Shown: positions 16,158 to 24,482, counted from the first letter of the stretch. The stretch is DNA of 64,000 nucleotides from Actinomycetota bacterium (GCA_005884115.1 VAXW01000003.1:1-64000), one strand, 5' to 3'. Notes: generated by a model not told the origin, from the sequence alone. Numbers and translations: made by a program.

Positions 16158-17438
16158 TCAGTCCTCACCGAGCAGGCCGAAACGACGCCGCCAGCTGCGC
16201 GGGAGCATGGCTCCGAGCAGATCGTCGACCGTCACCACGCCCACCATCGCTTCGTGCTCGTCCGCGACCGGTATCGCCGTGAGGTTGTAGTCGGCCATCA
16301 ACCGCGCGATCTCCTCGAAGGGGGCATCCGGGGGGATGCAGGGCACCTCGTGCTTGATCACCGCCTCAAGCCGGCTGCCCTCCGCCGCGCGCAGCAGGGC
16401 TGCGACCGGCACGCTTCCTTCGAGCGTGCCGTCGGCGCCGCGCACGAACACGCTCGTCAGCAGCTCGGGCGCGATCGGGCTCTCGCGCACCTCGCGCAGC
16501 GCCTCGCTGACCGCTGTGGTGCCCGCGAGAAGAATGAAGTCAGGGCTCATCAAGCCGCCCGCCTCGGCGGGGTCGTAGCCGAGCAGGGCGCGCACCTTCA
16601 CGCGGTGGCTCACTGGCAACAGCGCCAGCACCGGCTCGCGGCGATCCTCATCGAGCTCGCCGATGATGTCGGCGGCGTCGTCAGGCGCCATGCGCGAGAG
16701 GATGGCCGCGACCTGGGCGTCCGGCCGGTCCTCGAGGAACTCGCGCTGATGCTGGTCGTCGAGCTCCTCGAAGACGTCCGCCTCGAGCTCGCGGTCGTCG
16801 TCGCCGACGGCCTGGATGATCTCCTCCCCCTCGGGGCGCGAGGCGGCCTCGACGAGGTCGGCGATCTGCGCCGGATGCAGCTTGGCGAGCTTTGGGTGGG
16901 GCACGCGCAGTCGCACCGTGGGCACGTGCCCGACGAACGGCTCGACGCCCGCCCAGTCGAGGAACTCGCCGGTCGCGATGTGCACGCCCAGGCCCTTCGG
17001 GAGCAGGCGGCGCAGGCCACCGCGTGGTCCGGTGTCCACGCCGACCACCCGCCACGAGCCGCCGGCGTGCGCGAGCTCGATCTCGTTGGCGCGCACCAGG
17101 CGGGCGCCCTCGACGTTGATGAGCTGGCGGTCGAGCAGGTCGCGCTTGAGCAGGACCTCCTCGGGCCGGCGCTCGAAGTGACGCAGGTCGAGCTTCTCGG
17201 TGCGCAGGACGACGCCGTCGGGGGCCATGTCAGAGATGCGCTCGACCCCGAGAAACGACGTGCGCCCCGCGACCCTGACGAGAAACCCGGTGATCGGTGG
17301 ATACCCCACCCCGCCGAGCCTCACGATCACGTCCTCGACCCTCCCCAGGCGCTCTCCAGCCGAGTCGCGCAGCGGGCTCCCCACCACCGAGGAGAGGTGC
17401 AGGATCGGGGGCGCCTGCGTCGCGTTCACGGCGCTCAT
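16158..17438 (-). CDS. soluble PRC-barrel, MgtE N-domain and CBS-pair protein
   Basis: A 426-residue cytosolic protein. Residues about 10-180 hold two PRC-barrel-like units (SSVVGSPLRDSAGERLGRVEDV and a related second block). Residues about 200-300 are the superhelical MgtE N-domain (LVEAASRPEGEEIIQAVGDDD, RMAPDDAADIIGELDEDRR). The end is a CBS pair closing with AIPVADEHEAMVGVVTVDDLL. This matches the cytosolic Mg2+-sensing half of the MgtE channel, but no membrane domain follows. The Nramp-like transporter comes next in the operon. The ATG at 17438 was preferred to a GTG at 17465, which would overlap the upstream gene. Confidence 0.87.
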   Translation of the reverse strand: MSAVNATQAPPILHLSSVVGSPLRDSAGERLGRVEDVIVRLGGVGYPPITGFLVRVAGRTSFLGVERISDMAPDGVVLRTEKLDLRHFERRPEEVLLKRDLLDRQLINVEGARLVRANEIELAHAGGSWRVVGVDTGPRGGLRRLLPKGLGVHIATGEFLDWAGVEPFVGHVPTVRLRVPHPKLAKLHPAQIADLVEAASRPEGEEIIQAVGDDDRELEADVFEELDDQHQREFLEDRPDAQVAAILSRMAPDDAADIIGELDEDRREPVLALLPVSHRVKVRALLGYDPAEAGGLMSPDFILLAGTTAVSEALREVRESPIAPELLTSVFVRGADGTLEGSVPVAALLRAAEGSRLEAVIKHEVPCIPPDAPFEEIARLMADYNLTAIPVADEHEAMVGVVTVDDLLGAMLPRSWRRRFGLLGED

Positions 17439-17448
17439 CGTAAGGGCT

Positions 17449-18195
17449 TCACGCGCTGCCTCCACGGAGCAGCCGCTCGATCGCAGCCGCGAACGAGCCG
17501 GCGTCGAGGCTCCCGGGCGAGAAGCGTCGTGGCTGCGACCCCGTCCGGTAGAGCAGGAACGACGGCGTCACCGAAACGTGAAAGCGCGATGCGAGCGCGC
17601 GGGCCTGCGCCAGCTCACGCGAAGGCCCGGCGCCGTTGCGGGCGGCGAGCGCCCGCCCGACGTCGACGCCGGGAATCGCGCCCGCCAGCGCGCGCAGGTA
17701 GAGGTCGGTCACGTATGAGGTGTTCTCCGAGCCCTGGTTCGCGTACATGAGCGCGACGAACTGGAACAGGCGATCCTGTTCGCCGATCGCGTATGCGACC
17801 CGCGCGGCACGTTCGGAATCGTGGCCGATGGTGTCGAGGGCATGGAGGATGACCCGCACGCGACCCGACCTCACGTAGCGGCTGATGATGCGCGGGAGCG
17901 CGTCCTCGGAGAAGGTCGCGCAGGCGGGGCACTGCAGGTCGGCGAACTCGACCAGCGTGACGGGCGCCCGCTGATCGCCGAGCGTCGCTGCGATTTGGGG
18001 TATTCCGCGCAGCAGCGCAAGCGCGCGCGCAGCCCCCGGCACGGGACGGCCCGGTCGCAGTTCGGAGGTGCTGCCGCTCGTCAAGACCGCGGCGAGCACA
18101 GCGCCCGACAGGCCGATAGCCACGACGAGCGCGCCGAGCTGGTAGCGGCGCCTGCGCCTCGTGGCGGCGCGGGGATCCTCCTCGACACGGCTCAT
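17449..18195 (-). CDS. membrane-anchored DsbA-like thioredoxin-fold protein
   Basis: A 248-residue protein. A basic N-terminus (ATRRRRR) leads to one membrane anchor (LGALVVAIGLSGAVLAAVLTS). The thioredoxin-fold domain follows, with the active site CPAC in FADLQCPACATF. The cis-Pro loop VTPSFLLYRTG is also present. It belongs to the DsbA/MdbA-like group (thioredoxin_4) that oxidises or isomerises disulfides of exported proteins. It is the first gene of a minus-strand run with the MgtE-N/CBS gene (10 bases apart). A functional link to metal transport is not obvious. Confidence 0.9.
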   Translation of the reverse strand: MSRVEEDPRAATRRRRRYQLGALVVAIGLSGAVLAAVLTSGSTSELRPGRPVPGAARALALLRGIPQIAATLGDQRAPVTLVEFADLQCPACATFSEDALPRIISRYVRSGRVRVILHALDTIGHDSERAARVAYAIGEQDRLFQFVALMYANQGSENTSYVTDLYLRALAGAIPGVDVGRALAARNGAGPSRELAQARALASRFHVSVTPSFLLYRTGSQPRRFSPGSLDAGSFAAAIERLLRGGSA

Positions 18196-18247
18196 GCACC
18201 ACTTCTACCGCAACGGTGGCGCTCGCACGCGAACTATGTTGGGCGCG

Positions 18248-19183
18248 GTGAAGCTCCCCTTCTGGCTCTCGATCGCGGCGCTCTCGCTCGTCCAGGGTGG
18301 GGTCGTGGCGTTGCCCGCCGCCGGCGCTGCGAGCGGCCGCCTTCGCTTCCTGCGCGCCCGCCAGTGGGCGCTGATCCCGCCCCTGTCGGTGGTCGGCTTC
18401 GTGCTCGCGGCGCGGGCCGCCGAGCGCGCGAGCGCCCAGACGTTGACCTACCTCGCGCTGGTTGCCGTGCCGCCTCTCGCAGCGGCCGCGCTGGGGACGC
18501 TCGCCGCCGGCGCGCGGCCCGCGCTCGCGCTGCTGGCGATCCCGCTGTTCGCGCTTGCGTGGGCGGATCGGGCTGGGCTCGCGGGAGAGGGCGCCGCGCT
18601 CATCCTCTCCGCGATGAGCTGCGTCGCGCTCGGCGCGCTGATCGCTGCCGTCACTCCGGCTCGCTGGCTCGGCGCCGGGATCATCGCGATGGCGGCAGCC
18701 GACACGGCGCTCGTGGTGGCCGATCAGCTGCAGCGCCCGAACAGGGTGCTGCAGGCTGCCCACCCAGCCGCCGGACTGCCGCGCCTGCAGAGCGTGGTGT
18801 TCGGCTCGGCCGGGATGGGGTACGGCGACCTCTTCATCGCGGGGCTGCTGGGGGGCCTGCTTGCGGCACGCCTTGGGCGGGCTCCACAGGTGCGCGCCGC
18901 GCTGCTGGCGGCGGCGCTGGCGCTCGCATTCGACCTTCTCTTCTTCTTCGTCGACGAGCTTCCGGCCACCGTCCCCGTTGCGCTGACGCTGATCGCGCTG
19001 TCCGTGCACCGGTCCGGGCCCCGGCGCAGTCTCGAGCTGAGCGACGGCGCGCGCGGCGGCGACCCCCGGACCGCCTGTGCCCCGCGGGCGGCGGATTCAG
19101 GGGGCGTTCGGGGGTTCCTGTTCTTCCGAGGACCCAGACCCTTCGCCCTGCGAGGGCGTGTTGCCCGTCGACCCCCCGGCTGA
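18248..19183 (+). CDS. polytopic membrane protein with GxGD motif; putative intramembrane aspartyl protease
   Basis: A 311-residue membrane protein with about eight or nine hydrophobic segments. I chose the GTG at 18248 because a -10-like TATGTT lies at 18235-18240, seven bases upstream, and the product then starts MKLPFWLSIAAL. The segment order resembles presenilin-type proteases: an Asp in a membrane helix (AADTALVV, Asp152), a hydrophilic loop, then GMGYGDLFIAGLLG with a GxGD motif (Asp194). A last helix with ELPATVP stands in place of the PAL motif. No named family is certain, and the motif could be coincidental. The last 87 bases overlap the convergent lipoprotein gene, so the basic C-terminal tail may be poorly conserved. 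Confidence 0.65.
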   Translation: MKLPFWLSIAALSLVQGGVVALPAAGAASGRLRFLRARQWALIPPLSVVGFVLAARAAERASAQTLTYLALVAVPPLAAAALGTLAAGARPALALLAIPLFALAWADRAGLAGEGAALILSAMSCVALGALIAAVTPARWLGAGIIAMAAADTALVVADQLQRPNRVLQAAHPAAGLPRLQSVVFGSAGMGYGDLFIAGLLGGLLAARLGRAPQVRAALLAAALALAFDLLFFFVDELPATVPVALTLIALSVHRSGPRRSLELSDGARGGDPRTACAPRAADSGGVRGFLFFRGPRPFALRGRVARRPPG

Positions 19184-19894
19184 CAGCGACGGCGCCGGCA
19201 CATTTATATGGATCGGCGCCAGTTTGATGCCTTGCAGATGAATCCCTTCGATAAGTATCTGCAGGCCGGGGATCTGGATCGTCTTTATGCGCACGCTGCC
19301 GCGCAGGGGCAGGCCGCGCAGGTGAACTTTGCCGATGTGCGCCTTGGCGAGCTCTTGCTTGGCGCAAGCTGACAGGGCGCTCTTGTACGTCGCACTGCCC
19401 GCGTCCACAGACTTGTAGTCGAGGACCGCGCCGCTGGCGGACACCTTGGGAGAGGGAAGCCTGACCCCATGCTTGCGCATGCAGGCGGCGAACCTGGAGA
19501 GCCTTGTGACCTGCTTCGCGCTGGGAGGAGTGGAGCTCGGCGGATTGTGTGCGTGGGCAGGTTCACTGCCAGCGCACGACGAGATCAGCGCTTCGGCGCG
19601 CGCGCGGGTGATGCCCTTCGGGAGCTTTGGCACCTTGCCCGCGCCCAGTTCGGCTTCGGCGCGCGACGTGAGGGTGACCCCTTTCCTCGATAGGCAGGCG
19701 CTCAGCGCACGCACCTTGTCTTCGCCCGCTTTCGCCGTCGCGGAGCTGCCACTCGACAGACGCGCGCCGGAATTCGCCTTCTGCGTCTTGCTGCTCCCCG
19801 ATGAGCCGCCGCACGCCGAGAGCCCGGCGATGAGGACCAGAAGCAGCAGCGCGCTGGAGATCGGTACCGGCCTACCGAGATGGATGTGCCGCAT
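19097..19894 (-). CDS. exported lipoprotein with repeated cysteine motif
   Basis: A 265-residue protein. The signal peptide ends in a lipobox, LSACGGSSG, so the Cys near position 28 should be lipidated. The mature part has a Ser/Lys-rich linker, then two related segments (LSACLSRKGVTL and FAACMRKHGVRLP) separated by about 80 residues. Each pairs with a later Cys (SSCAG and SACAKQ). This 'xACMRxxGV' pattern recurs in actinobacterial lipoproteins of unknown role. A hydrophobic beta-rich stretch (KTIQIPGLQILIEGIHLQG) comes before a disordered acidic tail. Function unknown. Confidence 0.75.
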   Translation of the reverse strand: MRHIHLGRPVPISSALLLLVLIAGLSACGGSSGSSKTQKANSGARLSSGSSATAKAGEDKVRALSACLSRKGVTLTSRAEAELGAGKVPKLPKGITRARAEALISSCAGSEPAHAHNPPSSTPPSAKQVTRLSRFAACMRKHGVRLPSPKVSASGAVLDYKSVDAGSATYKSALSACAKQELAKAHIGKVHLRGLPLRGSVRIKTIQIPGLQILIEGIHLQGIKLAPIHINVPAPSLSAGGSTGNTPSQGEGSGSSEEQEPPNAP

Positions 19895-20082
19895 GTGAAT
19901 TTCGGTTCGTCCCCCAGAGATGAATACGTCGCCTCAAGGAGGCGACTCCCGCGAACGATAATGAACCATCCGTCGACCCGCGCCGGTTGGCCGCAGCGGC
20001 CTGCCGCGCGCACTGGCGCGGGGTGAACCTCAGCCGCCGCGCCGGAAAAACCGCAACTGGACGCCGCGCCCGCGCGCAGCGC

Positions 20083-21414
20083 TCAGGCGCTCGAGGCGAG
20101 CCCGTCGATGCTCGCGGACTCGGCGTCGTCGCGTGCAGTCTTGATGGCCCGGAGCGAGGGCGTCGCTGCCGTCAGCTGCGCCTCCGAAGCCGCTCGCTCC
20201 GTCTCGTCGGCGTCGCCCTCGGATGCAAGTCGAGCGCGGGGAACGCGGGCGCTGGACTCGAGGGCCGGCGGCGCAGTCAGGGCGGGATCGGATGCGGCGC
20301 CTGCGAGCTCGATTCGCCGCACCTGCGGGACGACGCGGTGATCGAAGGAGCCGACGGCCTCGTTGTAGGCCTTGACCGAGGAGTCGAGCTGGCGCCCGAC
20401 CTTCGCGAGCGGCTCGATGAAGCGGCCGAGCCGGCGATGCAGCTCGCGCGCCGAGTCCGCGATCTCGCGCGCGGACTCCGCGATCAGCTCCTGGCGCCAG
20501 CCGTAGTGGACCGCCCACAGTAGGCCGATCAGGGTGGTCGGCGTGGCCATCAGGACCTGGTGCTTGACGCCGTACTCGATCAGGGCCGGATCCTGGGCCA
20601 GCGCCGCTTGGTAGATGCCGTCGGAGGGCACGAACATGACCACGAACTCCGGCGTGGACTGCAGCTGCGACTGATACGCCTTCCCCGCGAGCTTGGCGAT
20701 GTGCTCGCGGGCCTGGCGGGCGTGGCGCTCCAGGTGCTGCTCGCGCTCGTGCTCGAGCGTCGCCTCGAGCGCCGAGAGGTAGGCATCGAGCGGCACCTTC
20801 GAATCGACCACCACGAGCTTGGCGCCGGGCAGGCGCACGAGCATGTCCGGTCGCAGCGCCCCGTCGTCCCCGTCGATCGTGCTCTGCTCTAGGAAGTCGC
20901 AGTGGGCGACCATGCCCGCCATCTCGACCACGTTGCGCAGCTGGATCTCGCCCCACGAGCCGCGCGTGCTGGGCCGCCGCAGCGCCGTAACAAGGTTTCC
21001 GGTCTCGGTACGCAGCGTGCCCAGGCCGTCGCCGAGATTTCTTAGCATCTGGGCGAGCTCTCCCTGAGCCTGGCGGCGCTCGCGCTCCAGCCGTCCTATC
21101 TCGTTCTCCATCCGCCCCAGCTTTTCCTCGACGGGCCGCACGAGCCCCTTGATCTCCTCGCTGCGCTTCGCGAGCTCGCCAGCGCCGCGCTCCTGCTGGG
21201 CGCGAGTCTGGTCCTCGAGCCGGCGCGCGAGCAGGTCGCCCGTCTGGGCGAGCACGTCGAGCGATATGGCCTTGAGCTCGTCGCGCAGGCGCTGCTCGCG
21301 CTGGTGCTCCTCATCCCGATGGCGCCCGCGACGCCCCGGCGCCTGGCGACGGGCCAGCGCGACGCAGACGGCGGCAGCCAAGAGGATGGCGAGGATCAGC
21401 TCCAGAGCGCTCAC
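20083..21414 (-). CDS. rmuC: DNA recombination protein RmuC homologue
   Basis: About 443 residues from a GTG at 21414. A single N-terminal membrane helix (ELILAILLAAAVCVAL) is followed by a long coiled coil (about 40-140). The conserved RmuC nuclease-like domain then appears: GSWGEIQLRNVVEMAGM, DMLVRLPGAKLVVVDSKVPLDAY, EFVVMFVPSDG and TPTTLIGLLWAVHYGWRQE. The Asp and Lys of VVDSK fit a PD-(D/E)XK-type core. RmuC limits inversions between short inverted repeats in E. coli. The frame continues upstream to 21588 without family similarity, so the internal GTG was chosen, though no strong ribosome binding site marks it. The C-terminal 60 residues are Ala/Glu-rich. Confidence 0.9.
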   Translation of the reverse strand: MSALELILAILLAAAVCVALARRQAPGRRGRHRDEEHQREQRLRDELKAISLDVLAQTGDLLARRLEDQTRAQQERGAGELAKRSEEIKGLVRPVEEKLGRMENEIGRLERERRQAQGELAQMLRNLGDGLGTLRTETGNLVTALRRPSTRGSWGEIQLRNVVEMAGMVAHCDFLEQSTIDGDDGALRPDMLVRLPGAKLVVVDSKVPLDAYLSALEATLEHEREQHLERHARQAREHIAKLAGKAYQSQLQSTPEFVVMFVPSDGIYQAALAQDPALIEYGVKHQVLMATPTTLIGLLWAVHYGWRQELIAESAREIADSARELHRRLGRFIEPLAKVGRQLDSSVKAYNEAVGSFDHRVVPQVRRIELAGAASDPALTAPPALESSARVPRARLASEGDADETERAASEAQLTAATPSLRAIKTARDDAESASIDGLASSA

Positions 21415-21533
21415 AGAGACGGTCAGGATGCCAGCCGATGCGGACGAGTCCAGCCGCCTGCGCGCGGCGCCGCGTGCGCGAATCGGCCCGCCGCAGAGCC
21501 TAGAATCCAGCGCCTTACGAGGTAAACCCCGAC

Positions 21534-21563
21534 TTGACACGATGGCTTCGGCTCGGCTATGCT
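21534..21563 (+). promoter_or_regulatory. sigma-70-type promoter for the GDSL hydrolase gene
   Basis: A perfect -35 TTGACA (21534-21539), an 18-base spacer and a -10 TATGCT (21558-21563) form the clearest housekeeping-type promoter in the window. The expected start is near 21570, giving a leader of about 150 bases before the gene at 21723. The whole 21415-21722 stretch is otherwise without a supported gene. Confidence 0.7.
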
Positions 21564-21722
21564 CGCGGGGCGCTGAGGCCACGAGCATCGGCGACGGGTG
21601 CAGGTGTCCTGTGCCGGGCGACGTTCAATTCAATGGCGGGAGAGCGCTGGAGGCTCATCGCTGCGACACCGCACTCGGTGTGCGGCCGGCCGGCTTCCGC
21701 TCGCGACGAGGAGGATGTGAGA

Positions 21723-23486
21723 ATGCAGGCCAAGAAAGGCTTGGCGGTTGGGTCCCGCTTCCGCGCGACCGTAATCGGGTGCTGCACGGCGCTCGCATTG
21801 GTGCTCTCGGCTGCGGTGGTTCCGTCCATCGCGGGCGCGACGACACTGCCGCCAGTCAAAGAAAAATACCTGGCGCTCGGGGACTCGCTGGCCTTCGGCT
21901 ACTCCGCGCAGCTCTACCACGAAGGCGAAGCGAACGGGTATGAGGACCCCGAATCGTTCGAACACGGCTACGTGAACGTGCTCTTCAAGAAACTCAAAAG
22001 CGCGGCCGTGAAAGTGGGCAGCAACATCAATCTCCAGAACGACGGCTGCCCGGGCGAGACCTCTTCGGGGGTGATCGGGACCAGCACATCTCTGCTCGAA
22101 ACGCTCAACACGGCGTTGAAAAAATCGCAAGAAGAAAACAAACTTCCCACGGTCAAAGGGACAAGCCCGTGCGCATACCAGGCGGGATGGAATGCGTTCA
22201 AAAAAGTAGGCGTCGGCGGGCCTCTGCACCACCCCTTCTCAGGGTCGCAGCTCGAAGACGCGCTCGCGACGATCGCCTACGCGCAGAACGTCGAAAAAAA
22301 GCCCGTCACGACGGTTTCGCTGAACATCGGCGCCAACGACGAGCTTCAGTCGCTCGGCAAAGTTGAAAAAGAAGCCCAAGAATTCGTCCAAGCCAAAGTC
22401 GAAAAAGTCGGCAAAGAAGCCGTCGAAGCGAAACTGGCCAAAGTCGCTAAAGAAGCCATCGAAGCGAAACTGGCCAAAGTCGCCCAGGAAGCAATCGAAG
22501 CCAAAATCAACGAACAGGTCTTCATAAAATGCTCCGAAAAAGCATTTGCTGAAACCGGCGGTGAAGAACCGGCGTACGTTGAAGCGCGTGAAAAATGCCT
22601 TGAAACAGAAGGCAAAAAACTAGGCGAAGAATACTACGCCGAACACAAAGCCGAACTCGAAAAAGAAGGCAAAGAAGCAGCCGAAAAATACTTCGGTGAA
22701 AACAAAGCCAAACTAGAAAAAGAAGGCAAAGAAGCAGCCGAAAAATACTTCGGTGAAAACAAAGCCAAACTAGAAAAAGAAGGCAAAGAAGCAGCCGAAA
22801 AATACTTCGCTGAAAACAAATTCAAACTCGTATCAGAAGGCGAAGTGAAGGGCGCCGAACTGATCGAAAAAACGGTTCCTGGTCTGTTTGCGCAGATCAA
22901 CTCCAACATCAGCGGTATTGTGTTGGCGATCCGTAAGGCCGGGACGCTCGGTCTTAACGAAGGCAAAGACATTGACTACAACGGGAAAATCATCTTCCAA
23001 GGTGGTTACAACCCGTTCGGGAAACTCTTTGTGTTCGCGTTCGAAGGCGTCAAATTCGTTGAAGAAAACGGAGGTCTCGCAGGGCCATTTGCGAAACTCA
23101 CCGGGCGGTGCGATGTGCACGGCCTGACCGAAAAAGAAGAAATCGAAAAAATCGAAGCAGGGTGCAACGCTGCGCCGGCGCAGCCTGGCTTCACTGGCCT
23201 TGTGAAAGTTCTCAACAACGCCGAGTACGCAACAACCCACGGCGGCTACGGGGCGTGTATGACATTCCCCCAGAAAGCGTTCAACACCGGTAGCCAGACG
23301 ACGGAGCCGGAACGGTTGAAACTGTGGGTGAACATGACCAACGCGACGCAGACGGAAGTCAAACCGTCGGTGCTGGTCTACAACGGCCCGGACATTCATC
23401 CGACGCCTGCGGGCTACACGCAGCTCGGGAAGGAAATGGCCGTGGCGAAAGGCAAATGCCACAAAGAAGGGCTGCCGGGCTTCTAA
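21723..23486 (+). CDS. exported SGNH/GDSL hydrolase with an internal helical-repeat insert
   Basis: A 587-residue protein preceded by GAGGAGGA. The signal peptide (about residues 1-39) ends SIAGA. The SGNH blocks are present: LALGDSLAFGY (Ser55), NDGCPGETSS (block II), LNIGANDEL (Asn205) and DIHPTPAGY (Asp557, His559). It should be an esterase or lipase acting outside the membrane. Between blocks III and V the gap is about 350 residues, far longer than usual. Much of it is a charged helical region with an 11-residue-type repeat (AKVAKEAIEAKL) and then 19-residue repeats. Glu is nearly always GAA and Lys AAA here, unlike the GAG/AAG of neighbours. That suggests horizontal origin or special translation needs. 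Confidence 0.88.
   Translation: MQAKKGLAVGSRFRATVIGCCTALALVLSAAVVPSIAGATTLPPVKEKYLALGDSLAFGYSAQLYHEGEANGYEDPESFEHGYVNVLFKKLKSAAVKVGSNINLQNDGCPGETSSGVIGTSTSLLETLNTALKKSQEENKLPTVKGTSPCAYQAGWNAFKKVGVGGPLHHPFSGSQLEDALATIAYAQNVEKKPVTTVSLNIGANDELQSLGKVEKEAQEFVQAKVEKVGKEAVEAKLAKVAKEAIEAKLAKVAQEAIEAKINEQVFIKCSEKAFAETGGEEPAYVEAREKCLETEGKKLGEEYYAEHKAELEKEGKEAAEKYFGENKAKLEKEGKEAAEKYFGENKAKLEKEGKEAAEKYFAENKFKLVSEGEVKGAELIEKTVPGLFAQINSNISGIVLAIRKAGTLGLNEGKDIDYNGKIIFQGGYNPFGKLFVFAFEGVKFVEENGGLAGPFAKLTGRCDVHGLTEKEEIEKIEAGCNAAPAQPGFTGLVKVLNNAEYATTHGGYGACMTFPQKAFNTGSQTTEPERLKLWVNMTNATQTEVKPSVLVYNGPDIHPTPAGYTQLGKEMAVAKGKCHKEGLPGF
22659..22829 (+). repeat. 57-base tandem repeat, three copies, inside the GDSL gene
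   Basis: Units begin at 22659, 22716 and 22773. The first two are nearly identical at the base level, and the third changes near its end. Each encodes 19 residues with EKEGKEAAEKYFGENKAKL as the unit. A degenerate copy precedes the array (EYYAEHKAEL). The array lies wholly in frame. The units predict amphipathic helices, probably a stalk or coiled coil. Confidence 0.88.
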
Positions 23487-23531
23487 GGGGCACCAGCAGC
23501 ACCCGCGACTAGCGGGAGAGAAGCGAAGGAG

Positions 23532-23560
23532 GGGCGCCCGGCCTAGTTGGCCGGGCGCCC
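23532..23560. terminator. bidirectional hairpin between convergent genes
   Basis: Perfect 12-base arms GGGCGCCCGGCC (23532-23543) and their complement (23549-23560) flank a 5-base loop. The hairpin sits between the ends of the GDSL gene and the LysR gene. The stop codon of the LysR gene falls at the arm/loop boundary. No strong T-run follows on either side, so termination efficiency is uncertain. Confidence 0.6.
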
Positions 23561-24469
23561 TCCGCCTTTCTGGTAGCTGGCGGCGGTGGATTGAAGGACC
23601 CCGAGCATCGCGGGCGCCGCCGGGACCAGGCGGGCGCTCTCGGGGAGCGCTGCGATCACGCGCCGGCGAGGCGGCGTCGGGGACAGGGCGCGGATCGTGA
23701 TGTCGTCTCGCACGGCCGACAGCGCCAGCTCCGGTATCAGCGCGACGCCCACGCCGGCCGCGACCAGGCCCTGGACCGTCTGGTAGTCGTCGCTCTCGAA
23801 GGAGACCCGTGGCTCGAAGCCGGCAGCGTGGCAGCAGCGGACGACGTGCCTGGCGCACGGGCTCGAGCGTGATGTCTGCACCCAGGCGTCCTCGGCGAGG
23901 TCCTCCAGTCGCACGCGGCCGCGAGCCGCCAGCCTGTGAGCACGCGGCATCGCGAGGTACATGGGATCTTCGAGCAGCGGCACGACGCTCACGCCCTCCA
24001 GCGCGAGATCCTCGCCGGCGAACTCGAACAGCAGCGCGAGGTCCAGGTCGCCGGCGAGCAGGCGCGGCGCGATCTCCTCGGGCTCGCCCTCGGCGAGCGT
24101 CAGCTCGACGTCGGGATACTGCGCGCGGAACGATGCGATCGCAAGCGGCATCAGCGCTGCGCCGGCCGTGGGGAACGATGCCGCCCGCAGACGACCGCCG
24201 CGCAAGCCGGCGATCGCCGAGAGCGCCGTCTCTGCGGCCTCGATGCGGGACAGGATCGCCTCCGTGTGCGCCATCAGGGTCTGACCGGCGGCCGTGAGCG
24301 TCACCCCGCGAGGCTGGCGCTCGAGAAGCTTCATCCCGGTCTCGGCCTCGAGCGCCGAGATCTGCTGCGAGACGGCCGACTGCGAGTAGTCCAGGGCGGC
24401 GGCCGCGGCGGACAGTGAGCCGCGATAGGCGACCTCCTTGAGCACCTTCAACCGGCTCACGTTAAGCAT
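23543..24469 (-). CDS. LysR family transcriptional regulator
   Basis: A 308-residue regulator. The N-terminal winged helix-turn-helix is complete (LKVLKEVAYRGSLSAAAAAL, DYSQSAVSQQISALEAETG). The periplasmic-binding-protein-like effector domain follows (about 90-300). Effector identity cannot be deduced. The gene is transcribed divergently from a universal stress protein gene 142 bases away. A palindromic T-N11-A site overlaps its own start codon, which fits negative autoregulation and control of the neighbour, the usual LysR arrangement. Confidence 0.93.
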   Translation of the reverse strand: MLNVSRLKVLKEVAYRGSLSAAAAALDYSQSAVSQQISALEAETGMKLLERQPRGVTLTAAGQTLMAHTEAILSRIEAAETALSAIAGLRGGRLRAASFPTAGAALMPLAIASFRAQYPDVELTLAEGEPEEIAPRLLAGDLDLALLFEFAGEDLALEGVSVVPLLEDPMYLAMPRAHRLAARGRVRLEDLAEDAWVQTSRSSPCARHVVRCCHAAGFEPRVSFESDDYQTVQGLVAAGVGVALIPELALSAVRDDITIRALSPTPPRRRVIAALPESARLVPAAPAMLGVLQSTAASYQKGGGRPAN

Positions 24470-24482
24470 AAGACCAACTTAT
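24468..24482. promoter_or_regulatory. LysR-type operator (T-N11-A box)
   Basis: ATAAG and CTTAT form perfect 5-base arms around 5 bases and contain the T-N11-A pattern (T at 24469, A at 24481). It lies at the start codon of the LysR gene in the divergent intergenic region shared with the universal stress gene. This is the textbook position and form of a LysR-family binding site. Confidence 0.6.

Noticed and set aside
22659..22829. CRISPR-like spacing of repeats
   Set aside because: The units are contiguous, in frame and without unique spacers.
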